A DNA stretch of 41,016 nt from Saccoglossus kowalevskii (Eukaryota > Hemichordata > Enteropneusta > Harrimaniidae): contig NW_003149772.1 in NCBI RefSeq assembly GCF_000003605.2, positions 40,072 through 81,087 of the forward strand. Direction: 5' to 3'. The notes below the pieces were generated by a model. It was not told the origin of the DNA. It saw only the letters and a list, made by a program, of their open reading frames with translations, and ran no database searches. Shown here in pieces: positions 23,701 to 32,593 of the stretch; position 1 is the stretch's first letter; each line of letters starts with the position of its first letter. The position numbers and the translations under genes are program-made.

Positions 23701-24585
23701 TTTCAAATTACCCTCACTTATATCTGTAATGTAAAATAAAATAATATAGTATGCTACGAATGACGATCCAGCAAATAACTCACCACTAATACTGTTTTCG
23801 GGCGTTCACTATAGGCAGTCTTGATGTGACGTCATAGGATTACAGTATGCAAATGTCTGATAACACTACTCACACGTATGAGCGCTAAGCGTAAACTAGT
23901 GCTACATCCTATACATCCACAGAACAAGATTCTAACTCTAGAGGGCTCACTTTCAAATCATGCATAATTATGTTTAGATATTATGAATTGATAACCACTC
24001 TATATTCTATCCTGCTTTGACATAAGAAGTGAACTGTAGAAGGTGCTATATATCCTCTAGAGGGCGCATTTTGATTCAAATACGTAAATGCTTAAAGTAT
24101 GAGGGAACACTTTAATATGAAAGTTTGTACATACCTTTGGCAGCTGTGTGATGCATTCGTATTTTTTTGGATGCCATGAATTGTAAAACCCTTTCTATAT
24201 TTGCTCGCATTGCTACATGACTCTGTGGATTGAAATCAACGCCTGATAACGTCTCTCCCGCTGAAACAAAAAATGAAAAACAAAAATTTCAATACTTTTC
24301 ATTCATCATAAAAGCCATATTCGCTATGTTACTGTACGTTAATGGTCGAAAGAAATCATATTTTAACGATCAGCAATTTTTGGTTTACGTGTTGACTTTG
24401 GGGAAACTTAATGATTGAGGTCAACCAGGCCTGGTTGATGTGGGGATAAACTTACAGACTATCTCCACGAGATGGACCAATAAGACGCCATCTTGCATAT
24501 CCAGCCGGAGGTCTTCCACCAATCGGCATCCTTGCCTCTTCTTCAACTGGGAGTTAGCCCATGCTACATAGGCTTGTAATTGTTG
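11644..24585 (-). CDS. DIXDC1: Dixin (Coiled-coil-DIX1), 18 coding exons, N-terminal exon missing
   Basis: Eighteen exons with GT-AG borders and fully consistent phases total 2139 bases: 712 residues plus stop. The CH (calponin-homology) domain covers about residues 1-106 ([48 protein letters not shown]). A Ser/Pro/His/Gln-rich linker covers 107-280, a coiled coil about 285-530, and the conserved [16 protein letters not shown] segment 549-564. The DIX domain is about 631-712 ([35 protein letters not shown]). Dixin is a cytoplasmic Wnt/beta-catenin regulator whose DIX domain forms head-to-tail polymers with Dishevelled and Axin. Human DIXDC1 is about 683 residues with the same order. The upstream exon with the start codon was not recognised; exon 1 here begins at an acceptor in phase 0 with no ATG. 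Confidence 0.96.
11908..12016 (-). CDS. DIXDC1: Dixin exon: DIX domain core (652-688)
   Basis: Acceptor TTTATTTGCAG, donor GAAGAG|GTAACA. Reads [20 protein letters not shown], then [16 protein letters not shown], the diagnostic DIX helix and strand. Confidence 0.98.
12214..12337 (-). CDS. DIXDC1: Dixin exon: start of DIX domain (611-651)
   Basis: Acceptor TTGTTTCAG, donor AAAAAG|GTAACT, exit phase 2. A Gly/Pro linker, then [20 protein letters not shown], the first DIX beta strand. Confidence 0.95.
12482..12563 (-). CDS. DIXDC1: Dixin exon before DIX domain (584-610)
   Basis: Acceptor TTATTGCAG, donor AAAAA|GTAAAT (weak, A at +5), exit phase 1. Reads [20 protein letters not shown], basic and probably disordered. 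The phase fits the next exon exactly. Confidence 0.85.
12807..12863 (-). CDS. DIXDC1: Dixin small exon (565-583)
   Basis: Acceptor TTATTTTGCAG, donor GACTCG|GTAGGT. 19 codons, [19 protein letters not shown], basic at the end. Confidence 0.9.
13002..13103 (-). CDS. DIXDC1: Dixin exon: conserved SGHDPQHHT segment (531-564)
   Basis: Acceptor TTGTTTCAG, donor GAACAG|GTATCG. Reads [20 protein letters not shown], then [10 protein letters not shown], nearly identical to human dixin. Confidence 0.96.
13238..13439 (+). mobile_element. MITE family C copy 2
   Basis: Aligned with 21470-21677 through TTTTCGCTATTTTCGCTG, AAATCCAGCGAATATAC and the right end AAATAAAGTATTTTACAG before TA. The left end is degraded. 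It lies in a dixin intron. Confidence 0.8.
13960..14064 (-). CDS. DIXDC1: Dixin exon: coiled coil (496-530)
   Basis: Acceptor TTATTTTACAG, donor ATAGAG|GTGAGT. Exactly 35 codons, [20 protein letters not shown], then QHSYQIE. Confidence 0.92.
14252..14415 (-). mobile_element. MITE family C copy 3
   Basis: Begins TTGTAAAATATTTTGGC after TA and ends AAAATAAAGTATTTTACAG before TA. It ends 29 bases before the 63-bp tandem array in the same dixin intron. Confidence 0.75.
14445..14892. repeat. 63-bp tandem repeat (~7 copies) rich in CCAAT boxes
   Basis: The unit is a diverged dimer of a 27-base and a 36-base half. Each half carries TGACCAAT and ends in CCATACAA. Spacing of the first CCAAT motifs is 27, 36, 27, 36 bases; the array holds about 15. 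Because 63 is a multiple of 3, both strands stay open for long stretches. The resulting frames (14445-14705 plus, 14563-14898 minus) are therefore not evidence of coding. It lies in a dixin intron against the donor of the 14909-15013 exon. Confidence 0.95.
14909..15013 (-). CDS. DIXDC1: Dixin exon: coiled coil (461-495)
   Basis: Acceptor CAACCAG, donor TCAGAG|GTATGT. Exactly 35 codons, [12 protein letters not shown] to RLGTVGISE. Its donor lies 17 bases from the 63-bp tandem array. Confidence 0.92.
15236..15760. mobile_element. ~520-bp element with long imperfect inverted repeats
   Basis: The left arm (GGCTAATGCTTCGCTGGTTC, then AGGTAACTAGTAA) matches the reverse complement of the right arm (TTAGCCTTAGCTGGTTCCCG, then CGGTAACTAGTAA) over roughly 75 bases. 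The arms are GC-rich compared with the flanks. No transposase; short minus-strand frames here are incidental. It lies in the dixin intron between the 14909 and 15778 exons. Confidence 0.6.
15778..15924 (-). CDS. DIXDC1: Dixin exon: coiled coil (412-460)
   Basis: Acceptor CTTCCCTAG, donor TTAAAA|GTAAGT. Exactly 49 codons, [14 protein letters not shown] to QLQDMNNLK, rich in Q/K/E/L heptads. Confidence 0.94.
16490..16594 (-). CDS. DIXDC1: Dixin exon: coiled coil (377-411)
   Basis: Acceptor ACCCGTACAG, donor GAAAAC|GTGAGT. Exactly 35 codons: [20 protein letters not shown], then QQNLEAEN. Confidence 0.95.
18004..18485 (+). mobile_element. 5'-truncated non-LTR retrotransposon tail (zinc-knuckle end of RT ORF)
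   Basis: An open frame runs from just after a TGA (18001) to a TGA at 18352. It reads [17 protein letters not shown], then [20 protein letters not shown] and [11 protein letters not shown]. The C-x2-C, H and C spacing plus IEDELHF is typical of the C-terminal zinc-binding segment of LINE reverse-transcriptase proteins. The reverse transcriptase itself is absent. A short 3' UTR ends in AATAAAGTTATTATCATTA near 18500. It lies in a dixin intron, antisense to dixin. An inactive fragment. Confidence 0.8.
18732..18840. repeat. Dispersed repeat F, copy 1
   Basis: GCAGTACAAATTTCTCTGGA, then GAGTTGTCAGTGACTTTCTC and ATGCCGCAAAATCTAGAAAT line up in order with 20641-20755. Confidence 0.5.
18880..18984 (-). 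CDS. DIXDC1: Dixin exon: coiled coil (342-376)
   Basis: Acceptor GCCTTTATAG, donor GTTAAG|GTAAGA. Exactly 35 codons: [18 protein letters not shown], then [11 protein letters not shown], strongly conserved with human dixin. Confidence 0.95.
19525..19672 (+). mobile_element. Degenerate relative of MITE family A
   Basis: The core at 19575-19650 (GATAACAAC, then GGCCCATGGGTAGACGG, then ACGACACGCTAAAGCCGTCTGCCG) parallels the interior of the 32594 copy. The termini are eroded, so the limits are approximate. Confidence 0.45.
19957..20046 (-). CDS. DIXDC1: Dixin exon: acidic spacer (312-341)
   Basis: Acceptor TTATTGTAG, donor CAGGTG|GTAAGT. Reads [17 protein letters not shown], then [10 protein letters not shown]; the LLNG motif is shared with human dixin. 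Confidence 0.92.
20418..20548 (-). CDS. DIXDC1: Dixin exon: start of coiled coil (268-311)
   Basis: Acceptor GATTTTGTAG, donor GATTTG|GTAAGT. Reads [13 protein letters not shown], then [18 protein letters not shown], equivalent to the coiled-coil start in vertebrate dixin. First of nine successive exons with exit phase 0. Confidence 0.92.
20641..20755. repeat. Dispersed repeat F, copy 2
   Basis: GAGTACTGATAATTTCTCTG, then GTGTGAGCACTTTCGCAAGA and ATGCCATAAAAAATCGCAAA correspond to 18732-18840. Diverged; limits approximate. Confidence 0.5.
21150..21388 (-). CDS. DIXDC1: Dixin exon: low-complexity linker (188-267)
   Basis: Acceptor TTGTCAATTCAG, donor CAGG|GTAGGT, exit phase 1. Ser-rich, with a penta-proline and penta-glutamine run ([14 protein letters not shown]). 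It ends in an acidic/Ser turn (RASDSDQG). Confidence 0.9.
21470..21677 (+). mobile_element. MITE family C copy 1 (TA-flanked, 208 bp)
   Basis: Flanked by TA (21468-21469 and 21678-21679). Terminal inverted repeats begin CTGTAGAATACTTTATTTTC and CTGTGGAATACTTTATTTAT and continue about 40 bases inward. TA duplication suggests a Tc1/mariner-type source. It lies in a dixin intron and has no coding potential. Confidence 0.85.
21925..22410. repeat. Degenerate ~140-bp tandem repeat, about four units
   Basis: A core (AAAAACAAG, then GGCTGCCAGT, then CCATCTTTGA) recurs near 21943, 22064, 22204 and 22349, spaced about 121, 140 and 145 bases. Each core is followed by an ACATGT-rich stretch. The 66-codon frame at 21924-22124 inside it is incidental. 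It lies in a dixin intron. Confidence 0.65.
22666..22728 (-). CDS. DIXDC1: Dixin exon: Ser/Pro linker (167-187)
   Basis: Acceptor CCACAG, donor GTCAG|GTAATG, phase 2 in and out. Reads [20 protein letters not shown]. The phase match and Ser/Pro composition support it; 63 bases is a cassette-compatible length. Confidence 0.85.
23480..23723 (-). CDS. DIXDC1: Dixin exon: end of CH domain and linker (86-166)
   Basis: Acceptor ATTACAG, donor CAAAG|GTACCA, exit phase 2. Reads [20 protein letters not shown], an Ala-rich stretch ([12 protein letters not shown]) and a basic/His-rich tail with five consecutive histidines. Confidence 0.95.
24135..24260 (-). CDS. DIXDC1: Dixin exon: CH domain part 2 (44-85)
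   Basis: Acceptor TTTGTTTCAG, donor AAAG|GTATGT. Reads [15 protein letters not shown], then [17 protein letters not shown], closely matching vertebrate dixin CH. Confidence 0.96.
24456..24585 (-). CDS. DIXDC1: Dixin exon: CH domain part 1 (residues 1-43)
   Basis: Acceptor TTTCCATAG, donor GTCT|GTAAGT, exit phase 1. Reads [16 protein letters not shown], then [20 protein letters not shown], the first CH helices. The preceding coding exon is not visible. Confidence 0.95.
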
Positions 24586-24928
24586 CTATGGAAACAAACA
24601 AAAAAAACAAAAAAATAAGTTACAATTTTGTTACACTTTTACTTTTATTCAGGGAATAAACTTTGTTTATCGAGACATCAGCAGGCTGGTACTGTACTCA
24701 CACGTGAATACAATACAAGTGGCTTATAAAACATTAAATGTAATATTTCAGCTCCACTGTTAATGTTTTCGATCCTTTGATGTGATATGTGATGTGTAAT
24801 GTTCTATAATTATCTCAGTATGCCATTAATAACACACACTATATGAGATGATGAAATAGTGTTATTTTTTTCAGAGTAGGGAAGGGGGTTCTACTTCAGT
24901 ATGTACGTAGACGATAAGTGTGGTTACA
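24586..24928. other. Dixin upstream intron, no exon recognised
   Basis: Sequence upstream of the first visible dixin exon. No start-codon exon ending in a phase-0 donor was recognised here or further up on the minus strand. Confidence 0.45.
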
Positions 24929-25290
24929 ATGATTAGGTTTTTACGAGGATACCGAAAAGTATGCAAGCAGTATCGACCGACACGCAGCGTACTGTCTGAG
25001 TGCATACTTTGCGTTATCCTCGTATTAACCTTATTATTATACATCTTTTCCTCCCAAGGATACATCATGGGAATGCCGATATACAAAAAGTTTAAAACAG
25101 AATCAGCAAACTTCTTTGTGTGGAACCCTGGTGGCAGCCATGTTTGTTTTTATTATTAGAGGATGCTTACACGCGTAATCATTCCATATTTGGAATTCGC
25201 ATTATTTTATATCATGGGATGAAAATACCCTGTAAAATACTGCAGAATTACGGCACGCTGTAACTTATGGCGTTACCGATACAGATGTAT
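24929..25290 (+). repeat. Dispersed ~370-bp element G, copy 1, with internal palindrome
   Basis: The first ~115 bases form an imperfect inverted repeat: GGTTTTTACGAGGATAC near 24936, and its complement GTTATCCTCGTATTAACC near 25013. The rest (CTGGTGGCAGCCATGTTTG, TAATCATTCCATATTTGGAA, CTGTAACTTATGGCGTTAC) matches 33986-34377 in reverse complement. Frames on both strands here are a by-product of the palindrome. Confidence 0.75.
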
Positions 25291-26396
25291 AATAATAACT
25301 TTTATTATTTATATTATTACTCTACAGGTACCATCTGAGTGTACTGTATGGTAAAGGCAAAACATATATTAAAATACATTTGTTATATGACCTTTTCTAA
25401 AAGTGAAGATTGAACCCTGACCTCTGAAAGTCAATCATTTCACTCTTTACATATATAAGAGTGATGGAATATTTTATAATTTTCAATAAATAAAAGAACA
25501 ATAATTTGTAATTTGGTTTTCATATCAATTGTTCACCTTGTTATTTTTACCAGAAATGCTCAGAATAATTTTTTTTAAACTAAATTTTGACCATGAAATA
25601 TAAAAGTTGTTAAATTTTATCTCCTCGGAATTGGTTTAAAAGCATATGACTAGAAAGTTACGCAAAACAATTTGTACAAAAATTTATCAGAAAATTATTT
25701 TTAATAATTTTTCACAAAAATGTTTTTATATTTTAATTAGAATGATTGAATGGGAACTACATGTATATCGTAATGAAAATTATTTATAGGTTTAAAAATT
25801 TTCTAGCAGTCTGTTTATCGAGAAACCTTGAACTTTCACATTTGGTCACCTTTCATACAACGTATATTAAACCAGTATCATTATTTATGAAAATTTTAAT
25901 CAAAATCTGTAGGAAATAGGACATCATATCAATCTGGTCTAAAATTAACGAAGAAATTACAGAAAAATAAATTAAAAATGACAAAATGTGACTCCAACAA
26001 TTTGGCGGGAAAAATTATGACATTCAAAAGATTAAGAGGGAGAATTGAATCATTCTGGTACATATCAATCAAAAGAGAAAGGAATGTCAAAAAACTGATA
26101 AAATGATTCTGCCAGGCATGAGTCACTGATTATGACAGACAACCTCTCAGCAAAAGTGATAGAGAGTTGTTATGATCAACATCTTAACAGTATCGCAGAA
26201 CTTTAGCCTAGCTACGTAGAGGTCAGAAGCTATGCAGAGAATGTCCTATTTAAATATCATGCTGAAACGAAGTGGCAAAAACAAGTGATTAAACTTTAAA
26301 ACTACTTGAAATATAGAGTAAAAGAGAGATTTAAAACTTGCTGAATTGAGGTTCTGGTAAGCCTGGAAGATGGACAACATTCCTTGACAAAACACC
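25291..26396. other. AT-rich stretch upstream of the unrecognised gene
   Basis: No convincing coding sequence. It would hold the plus-strand promoter of the gene starting at 26397, and possibly that of dixin in the other direction. No clear TATA box or CpG cluster is visible. Confidence 0.4.
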
Positions 26397-26646
26397 ATGG
26401 CCTCCCAAGTTATCTGTAATGGGACATTCCATTCTGTATCATCCCTCCCACTGTACCAAACCACAAATGAGTTTAACTCTTGTCGGTACAATTTAAAACA
26501 GATAAAAGATGTCGAAAGCCAAATATCCGATCTCCAAGTGAAGTGCAAAAACAGCCTCATATATAAGGGGGTGGTAGCAAATAATGTAACAGCAAGACTT
26601 CTAAGATTTCTCCAGTTGGTAGACACAACTGATGTAACAGCACAGA
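26397..26646 (+). CDS. Unrecognised gene, exon 1
   Basis: 83 codons plus 1 base, ATG to CAGA|GTGAGT. An in-frame stop lies a few codons upstream, so this ATG is the first possible start in the exon. The opposite strand is also open (26246-26680), but its product is hydrophobic with no splice partners seen. Confidence 0.55.
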
Positions 26647-29600
26647 GTGAGTTATGGGATGTGTAATGGACCTTTGCCAAGCAGCTATAACTTGATACCC
26701 TTCATCTACATTTCTGCATGTTGTATTTCAGGCGAAGTATAATGACATGATAGCCAATTTGGGAGAAAAAATGCCATTGTTCTTTTCCAGAATAGTATTT
26801 TGTATTTTGGGCCTACAGAGAAAATTAGGTATTGTATTTGCTCTATGAGTAGTACAGTCATTTAAGTAAATAACACCGGTGTGTTTATGGTCAAAATAAG
26901 TCATATTTTAATAATCCAGTATACAATACTGTATTTGCTATATTAATAGTGCAGTCACTTACGTAAATCACAGTGGTGTGTCCATGGTCAAAATAAGTCA
27001 TATTTTAATAATTAATGTATTTTTTTTTTAGTCAAGTTTTTAAAGAAGTAGATTTTTGAAGTTTTTGGAGGTTTTTAGATAATTGTTTATTTTAAATATT
27101 TATTAATAGTATGTCATAACATATTTCACAGTGATATGAACCACACACCACATTCTTTGGCTTCCATTACATTGCAATACCATGTTTTCTTGTAATAATG
27201 ATCCTCTGGTTTCAAATTTGTAAAATGTCACTTTTTTTGACAGAGCACGGAGGTTATACAAGAGGTAATGAATAGTTTAATAATTATGTTTTTTATTTTA
27301 TTGAGCCTGATTTATCAAAAAAAAAAAAAAAAAATGTAATGGTAAAAACATATTTAGCAGTAATGTGAAGGAATAGATATACATTGGGTTTACTTATCAG
27401 CAGATCAGAGCTAGCGTGGCAGCTGTGAGAGGCTTGTTTTTCCTATACATTCATTGGTGGGGGTCTTTTGTTGATTTGAGCTCAGATGTAAAAACAGCAG
27501 ATTTATCAGTTGCAGAGATATTCATGAGGTTTTAAATTCAACAATAAACACAGAACTGAATTATTCAAGCACTGTAAGGAAATTATACTAAATTTTAGTA
27601 AGCTAAATGAACTGGAAAAATTCAAAGCAAAGTTTCAAAGTTTGTTTTAGTGTTTTTTTATGATTGATTTTTAATTTGGTGCATTAAACTATCAGTGAAA
27701 TTAGCACAAATTAGTGATTAATTACGCCATAATCGATGAAATAATGAAAACCTGAGTGGTGTTAACTGCACCTGTAGGTAAATCAGTTTTGTTATTTTGC
27801 CAGAACCATACGTTTGCCAGAACTGATCTGTTTTCTGAAAAAACATTATTTTGCCGATAAATGCAACCACACAGTTCTTTTAAAAATAAAATTTAAATAT
27901 TAATTATGCATGATTTCTCCATTAAAATACACATTTTCACAAGTTGCGATAAACCATGACAATATTAATGCGGTTTGGTTCTTCAGTTCTACATCCACAA
28001 AATAATCCCTCCACAACACACATAAATGTATCAATCAGCCAAAATTTCAGGTAACAGAAATTGAATAATTACCAAATATCTATACACATGTAGGTGTATC
28101 ATGTGATACAGATGGATATGAACATGCACACATGTAAACAAGATTTATTGACATTATTACATTTGAATTAGCATAAACTGTCTAGTTTCTAACACTGATA
28201 TTAGAACCAAAATAATGTGTCTGGTTATTCAGACCAAAATCAACACATTTTGTGCTTTTCAATAATCTGAAATTTGTGCTTTCATGATTGACTGAGTTTC
28301 ATGAAAACTGAATTTTTCTTACACTTTTTCTAAAATTCGGACAAAAAAACCTTTTAAAAAAAAAGAGCGGTAGTCGTCACGCGGCGTCCTGTTCGATATG
28401 GGACTCATAGCGACGTATACAACGCGTGTAAAATACATTGTTTATTTACATGAAATTCAAACACGTGATGACCACCACCGCTTTAACTAACAGACGCACA
28501 TGAGGCCCAGCAATCTGAATATTTTTTTCTGATTGTTATTAAAGATAATATTTGGAAAAATTATCGCATTTCATGGGTTTATGATTCAATCACTTGGAAG
28601 CGGTTGCCAAGACTAAATTTCAGTAAAGATGTATTAAAAACAGATACCTGGTGTCAACTAAACTAAATTTTAATCATTTAGCTCAACTCCTAAATTGTTG
28701 CTTTCTCACTTAGGTATTAATTGACAATTCAGTAACAACTAGGATATTCAATTAATTGATTAATACAAACAAACATCCAAACTTAAACATATTCTTTTGT
28801 GAATTTCACAAGTTGGGGAGGGGGGGTCATGTAATTATGTAGATTTCACTGACAGGGCAGTCATGCTGAATTTCGAGAATTTTTCAACCTTATAAAGGCA
28901 ATGAAATTAAAATAAAATAACATCGCAGTGGAATTTAATATTTACGTTAAATCAGAAAGGTAATATGAGATAGGGCTAATTTCATTTTGGACTCACTTGT
29001 TCAAATATATGTTGTCTATAGATATATATTTACTATTTTCGTGATGGAGCTACGTCACAGACGTTCCACGTTGCTAAGACACGCACCACTGTACCATGCA
29101 TTTCTATGGGGTCTGCGCAAGCTGCTGTGGAACACCGATGAAAAAAGGTAAAGTCCAGAAAACACCACAAACTCAACTATGAGACAATCCTGAACAACCA
29201 AATTTAATCTTGTAAGGGTAGTCTCAACAAGCAGCTCAAAGTAAAGTTTTTGGAGAGTTTTTGATTGTTGTTTTTATTGGTTGTGGTTGCCAGGCATTGA
29301 AAAATGCTTGGATGTTCACTCTCGAGAATAGACTATTAGGGCAAGTAAGTTCCTATTAAATTGTCTGAATAGCAAATTTACTTGTCTCAGGATATAAGAC
29401 AACTATTTACCCCTGTGATAATACCTGATAACATTAGATTTTTAAATCCACTCATGGGCATGGTCATAATTTATCCCCGTTAAAAAAAAGTTTCAAAGTT
29501 TGTATTTGAATAAATAAAAATGTGAGCAAAAAGTTTTTGATTACAAAAAATTGTATCAATTTCTGCATGTTAAAAATAAGTATTTCAGAAATTTACACAA

Positions 29601-32255
29601 AAAAAATGTGTGAAAATTCCAGAAAAAAAAATAATTGAAGTGACATCATGTTACAAGATACACATGCAAATCAAACAATACTTGGGAGGAATCTTGTAAA
29701 TGAAAAAAGGTTTACTAAGGTAAAGTATAGGTACAGTATTTCAACTGTTAAGGTACATTGTAGCAGCAGGGAGGGGGGGGGGGAGTTAACAATTGTACTA
29801 TGATTCAGACATTCTGTAAAAGTTACCAAGCATGCTACTATAACAACCTATACATCTTCTGAAAGCTTAGGATATAGGCCCGGGTGAATATGGTAGTTAC
29901 AAATGTAATTTAATAGGACTTATAAAGACAGAATTTCTTCGAGTCAAAAACCACGAAACTTTTCCAGTGCCAATTTTACTGTCACAGTGGTTCTATACTG
30001 CAGGGAGTCAAAAAAACTTCCCTGGAATTTAGAATTTGTGACCTTTGCCCTATATTTGATCCACCACATCAGTAATTCAGATATTTGTTAATTAGTAAAT
30101 GTGATAACACAGAGTAGGTAATGTAAACAACGCACATACCAGTAGTAAATATTGCATCAAATAATTTTATTCTGTGTGAAGTCATAAAAAAGTTGTATTC
30201 ATTGAACGATAAGTGATAAATTACCAGTATTATGGTTGCAAGAACAGAATTACAGCAAATAGCTCATTGTATTACAACCTTTTTTAGTGTTATAATTTTT
30301 CCTGCCAAGATTTTGGTTCACATTTTTATGAATTTTTCAATATTTTTTTTTTAATAATTTGGGACAAAATGGACATAATTTCCTATTCCAGGTCTTGATC
30401 AAAATTATGTGGATTTATTTTTGTGAAAATTATCTATTAACTTTTTCACCACCAGTTCCCTCTTTTCATCACTAACTCACAATTGTTCTGTTTATAAGTC
30501 TGCACTTTCCTTCAGAAGATTGGGACAAAAATTACCAAATTTTTTGATTGAAAACTGAAAATTAACTAAAATTTTGTCTGCTGGCTCCAAAATTATGGTA
30601 CATTTCCAGAAATATTGAAAAATATAAGAAAAAGTGCAAAAAAATTTGTGGTGAAAAGGTTAAGTGTCAAACTGCTGCAGTGTTTGAAACAGATTTGAAA
30701 AATAATACACAAAGACACCTAAATATGACTAAAGAATTCCATGAAATTGGGATACTAGATACTGAAAGATGCAGTCTATGAACTCTGAACTGACATGTTA
30801 ATGGAATTTAATAGTAAGTATTTTTTTTAGTTACGATCAACAGTTTTTTCACCATGCAAATAAGCGAATAAAGCTTTAAATCTTAAATTAATGTGAACAT
30901 CGCTTTTAACAACTACAGCAGTGTAATAGTTTATGTGGAGTACAAGTACTATCCAGTACCAAGGTCAAACAATGACTGTCAACATGGCTGTCACAGACAC
31001 AATACTTTCAAATTACACACGACATGGAGTTTTGTTGTTATTTTACACTGTATCCTGCCAGCAAAAATGACCAATAAACCATCTGTATGGTATCCTACCT
31101 GTCTGGCATTATGTCGGAAACACGAAGCCCAGTTGCACAGCAGAATATTGACTCCTAAAGAGAAGACCGAACTAGAGAGAACTTGTAACTACCTCCAATC
31201 AGGGCACTGACTCAGGCCCATTAGACACCAAGAAGATGATGTTATTAATTTATGCGAACTACAAGCTATACAAGTGCTAAAGGTCATGGGATGAATTCCC
31301 GCCGAGTTAACAGATTAATACTCAACAAGTTTGAGTACAAATTAAAAGATCAATTACGTAAATTATACAAAGATGAAAGTTTTCTGTCAAGATAACTGAC
31401 ATTTTGCCACAATAATATTTAGCATTTTAAAGATCTGACTTTATTATCTCTATATATCTTTACTTTGTCACTATGGTTACAAAATTCATCTTGTTATTTT
31501 TTTTTCAAAGCATGGTCATAAGTAGTGGTATGAACAAAATTACTGAAACGCCTTAAAAACAAAATTATAGGCACTGTGACCAGAAATTGAAAAATGCTAT
31601 AAAAATGCATTTAATAAAAGTTAATAATAATAACATTCAATTTCCTAAAATTTTTTTCTCACTTGTTACTGAAGGGGGATTTAAGATACTTTGCTACCAT
31701 TAAAATGATCGGATGATCTGATTTGCTTGCTTACCATATGGTTTTAATAATAAAACATATTTATTTTTTATGAACTTGCATTCCTATAAAAAATAGTCCA
31801 AAAATGCTCAATATTGCAGACAGTGTTTCTACAAAAATATATATAGTTGATAATAGGTAAAAAAAAAATCAATAATTTATAACATTTTTGCTCGTTTTTA
31901 TGTTGATTTACCCAAAAATTCCCCCCTAAAAAAGCTCTATTCCAGCTATTGTATTGTATTCTATATACCCCGGTAGTCAAACCAGACTGGTAACTCTAAC
32001 TGTGACTCCACACCATAACTCACATGACTAACCATCTCTCAAAGTATACCAATCATTATAATATTAGGTCTATTTTTGGTTTCAGGGTTAAATAAAAACA
32101 AAACAGCTGGGAGAGCAAGAGAATTATGTAAATTATCACTAGCTACATATCTGAACACACCATCAATTGGGGGAAAAAAGAAATCAATAACAAACAAAAA
32201 AGCAATGGAAAAAGAAATGATTTCTAGAAGACTAAGAGGACTGAGCAGTATTTAA
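26397..32255 (+). CDS. Unrecognised three-exon gene encoding a 180-residue protein
   Basis: Exons 26397-26646, 31062-31184 and 32086-32255 join with phase 1 at both introns. They total 543 bases: 180 residues and a TAA. The start ATG sits in a strong context (ACACCATGG). The first donor is consensus GTGAGT; the acceptors are CCTGCCAG and GGTTTCAG. The protein has no signal peptide or membrane segment. Residues 30-55 look like an amphipathic helix (NLKQIKDVESQISDLQ), 66-75 a hydrophobic helix (ARLLRFLQLV), and 112-122 a charged stretch (TPKEKTELERT). The last 50 residues are Lys/Arg-rich (GRARELCKLS, KKAMEKEMISRRLRGLSSI). Composition suggests a small intracellular coiled-coil or nucleic-acid/chromatin protein, but I do not recognise the family. 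A 21-base microexon (27246-27266, between GACAG and GTAATG) could be included in frame. The alternative is unrelated open stretches. Confidence 0.55.
26647..29034. other. First intron of the unrecognised gene model (upstream part)
   Basis: AT-rich, with T runs near 27010 and an A run near 27318-27334. Apart from the small element at 28366-28482 and a possible 21-base microexon near 27246, nothing was recognised. Confidence 0.4.
28366..28482. mobile_element. Short TTAA-flanked MITE related to family A
   Basis: The ends are inverted repeats (AGCGGTAGTCGTCACG on the left, AGCGGTGGTGGTCATCACG read inward from the right). TTAA follows the right end at 28483. The middle (GACGTATACAACGCG, then TTTACATGAAATTC) resembles 37895-37935, a more decayed copy. 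Confidence 0.55.
29035..29329 (+). mobile_element. MITE family D copy 2 (decayed)
   Basis: Same orientation and order of blocks as 2270-2582, with eroded ends (TTTTCGTGATGGAGC and ACTCTCGAGAAT) and many transitions. It lies in the second intron of the unrecognised plus-strand gene model, or intergenic if that model fails. Confidence 0.75.
30441..30659 (+). mobile_element. MITE family B copy 2, intact TTAA flanks
   Basis: TTAA sits at 30437-30440 and again at 30660-30663. Termini CTTTTTCACCAC and GTGGTGAAAAGG form the inverted repeat. This copy best defines the family's ends. Non-coding. Confidence 0.85.
31062..31184 (+). CDS. Unrecognised gene, exon 2
   Basis: Acceptor TATCCTGCCAG, donor AACTT|GTAACT (moderate). 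123 bases, phase 1 in and out. Reads KMTNKPSVWYPTCLALCRKH, then EAQLHSRILTPKEKTELERT. Without splicing, the frame ends 24 bases later at TGA. Confidence 0.5.
32086..32255 (+). CDS. Unrecognised gene, exon 3 and stop
   Basis: Acceptor TTTTTGGTTTCAG. Reads LNKNKTAGRARELCKLSLAT, then YLNTPSIGGKKKSITNKK and ISRRLRGLSSI, then TAA. The densest protein-like stretch of the three. Confidence 0.55.
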
Positions 32256-32593
32256 TGGATGCCATATGGCAGATATCATGCAGCCATGTGGCAGACTTCA
32301 CAAAAACAGAACATCAGATTAAATTTCAAGTTGAGTGCAAGCAATTTCGTCTCTCAAACATTATATATGACCTGCTCCCCAAAGGTCACACATCCTGGTA
32401 ACAGTTGAAAATTGACATATACTATCAGAAATTATTATTTCACAGGACAGTAACCCCCCCCCGGAAGTACCAGGATGTGTGACCTTTAGGGGTCATGTAT
32501 AAGGCCTACAAGATTAATAGTTCAAGATAGATCTGTTCATACACTTCCCTTTATATGGTCAACCACAACAACAGTTCTTCTATGTCAATTTAA

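Noticed and set aside
24871-25159. Overlapping 71- and 79-codon frames on opposite strands
   Set aside because: Both lie over the palindromic end of repeat G; the second copy does not preserve the frames.
26246-26680. 144-codon minus-strand frame opposite the 26397 exon
   Set aside because: No splice partners or recognisable motif. The plus strand has a better start context and a donor in phase with two further exons.
27246-27266. 21-base microexon between GACAG and GTAATG
   Set aside because: In-frame with the unrecognised gene but too short to support without transcript data; kept only as an option in that gene's entry.
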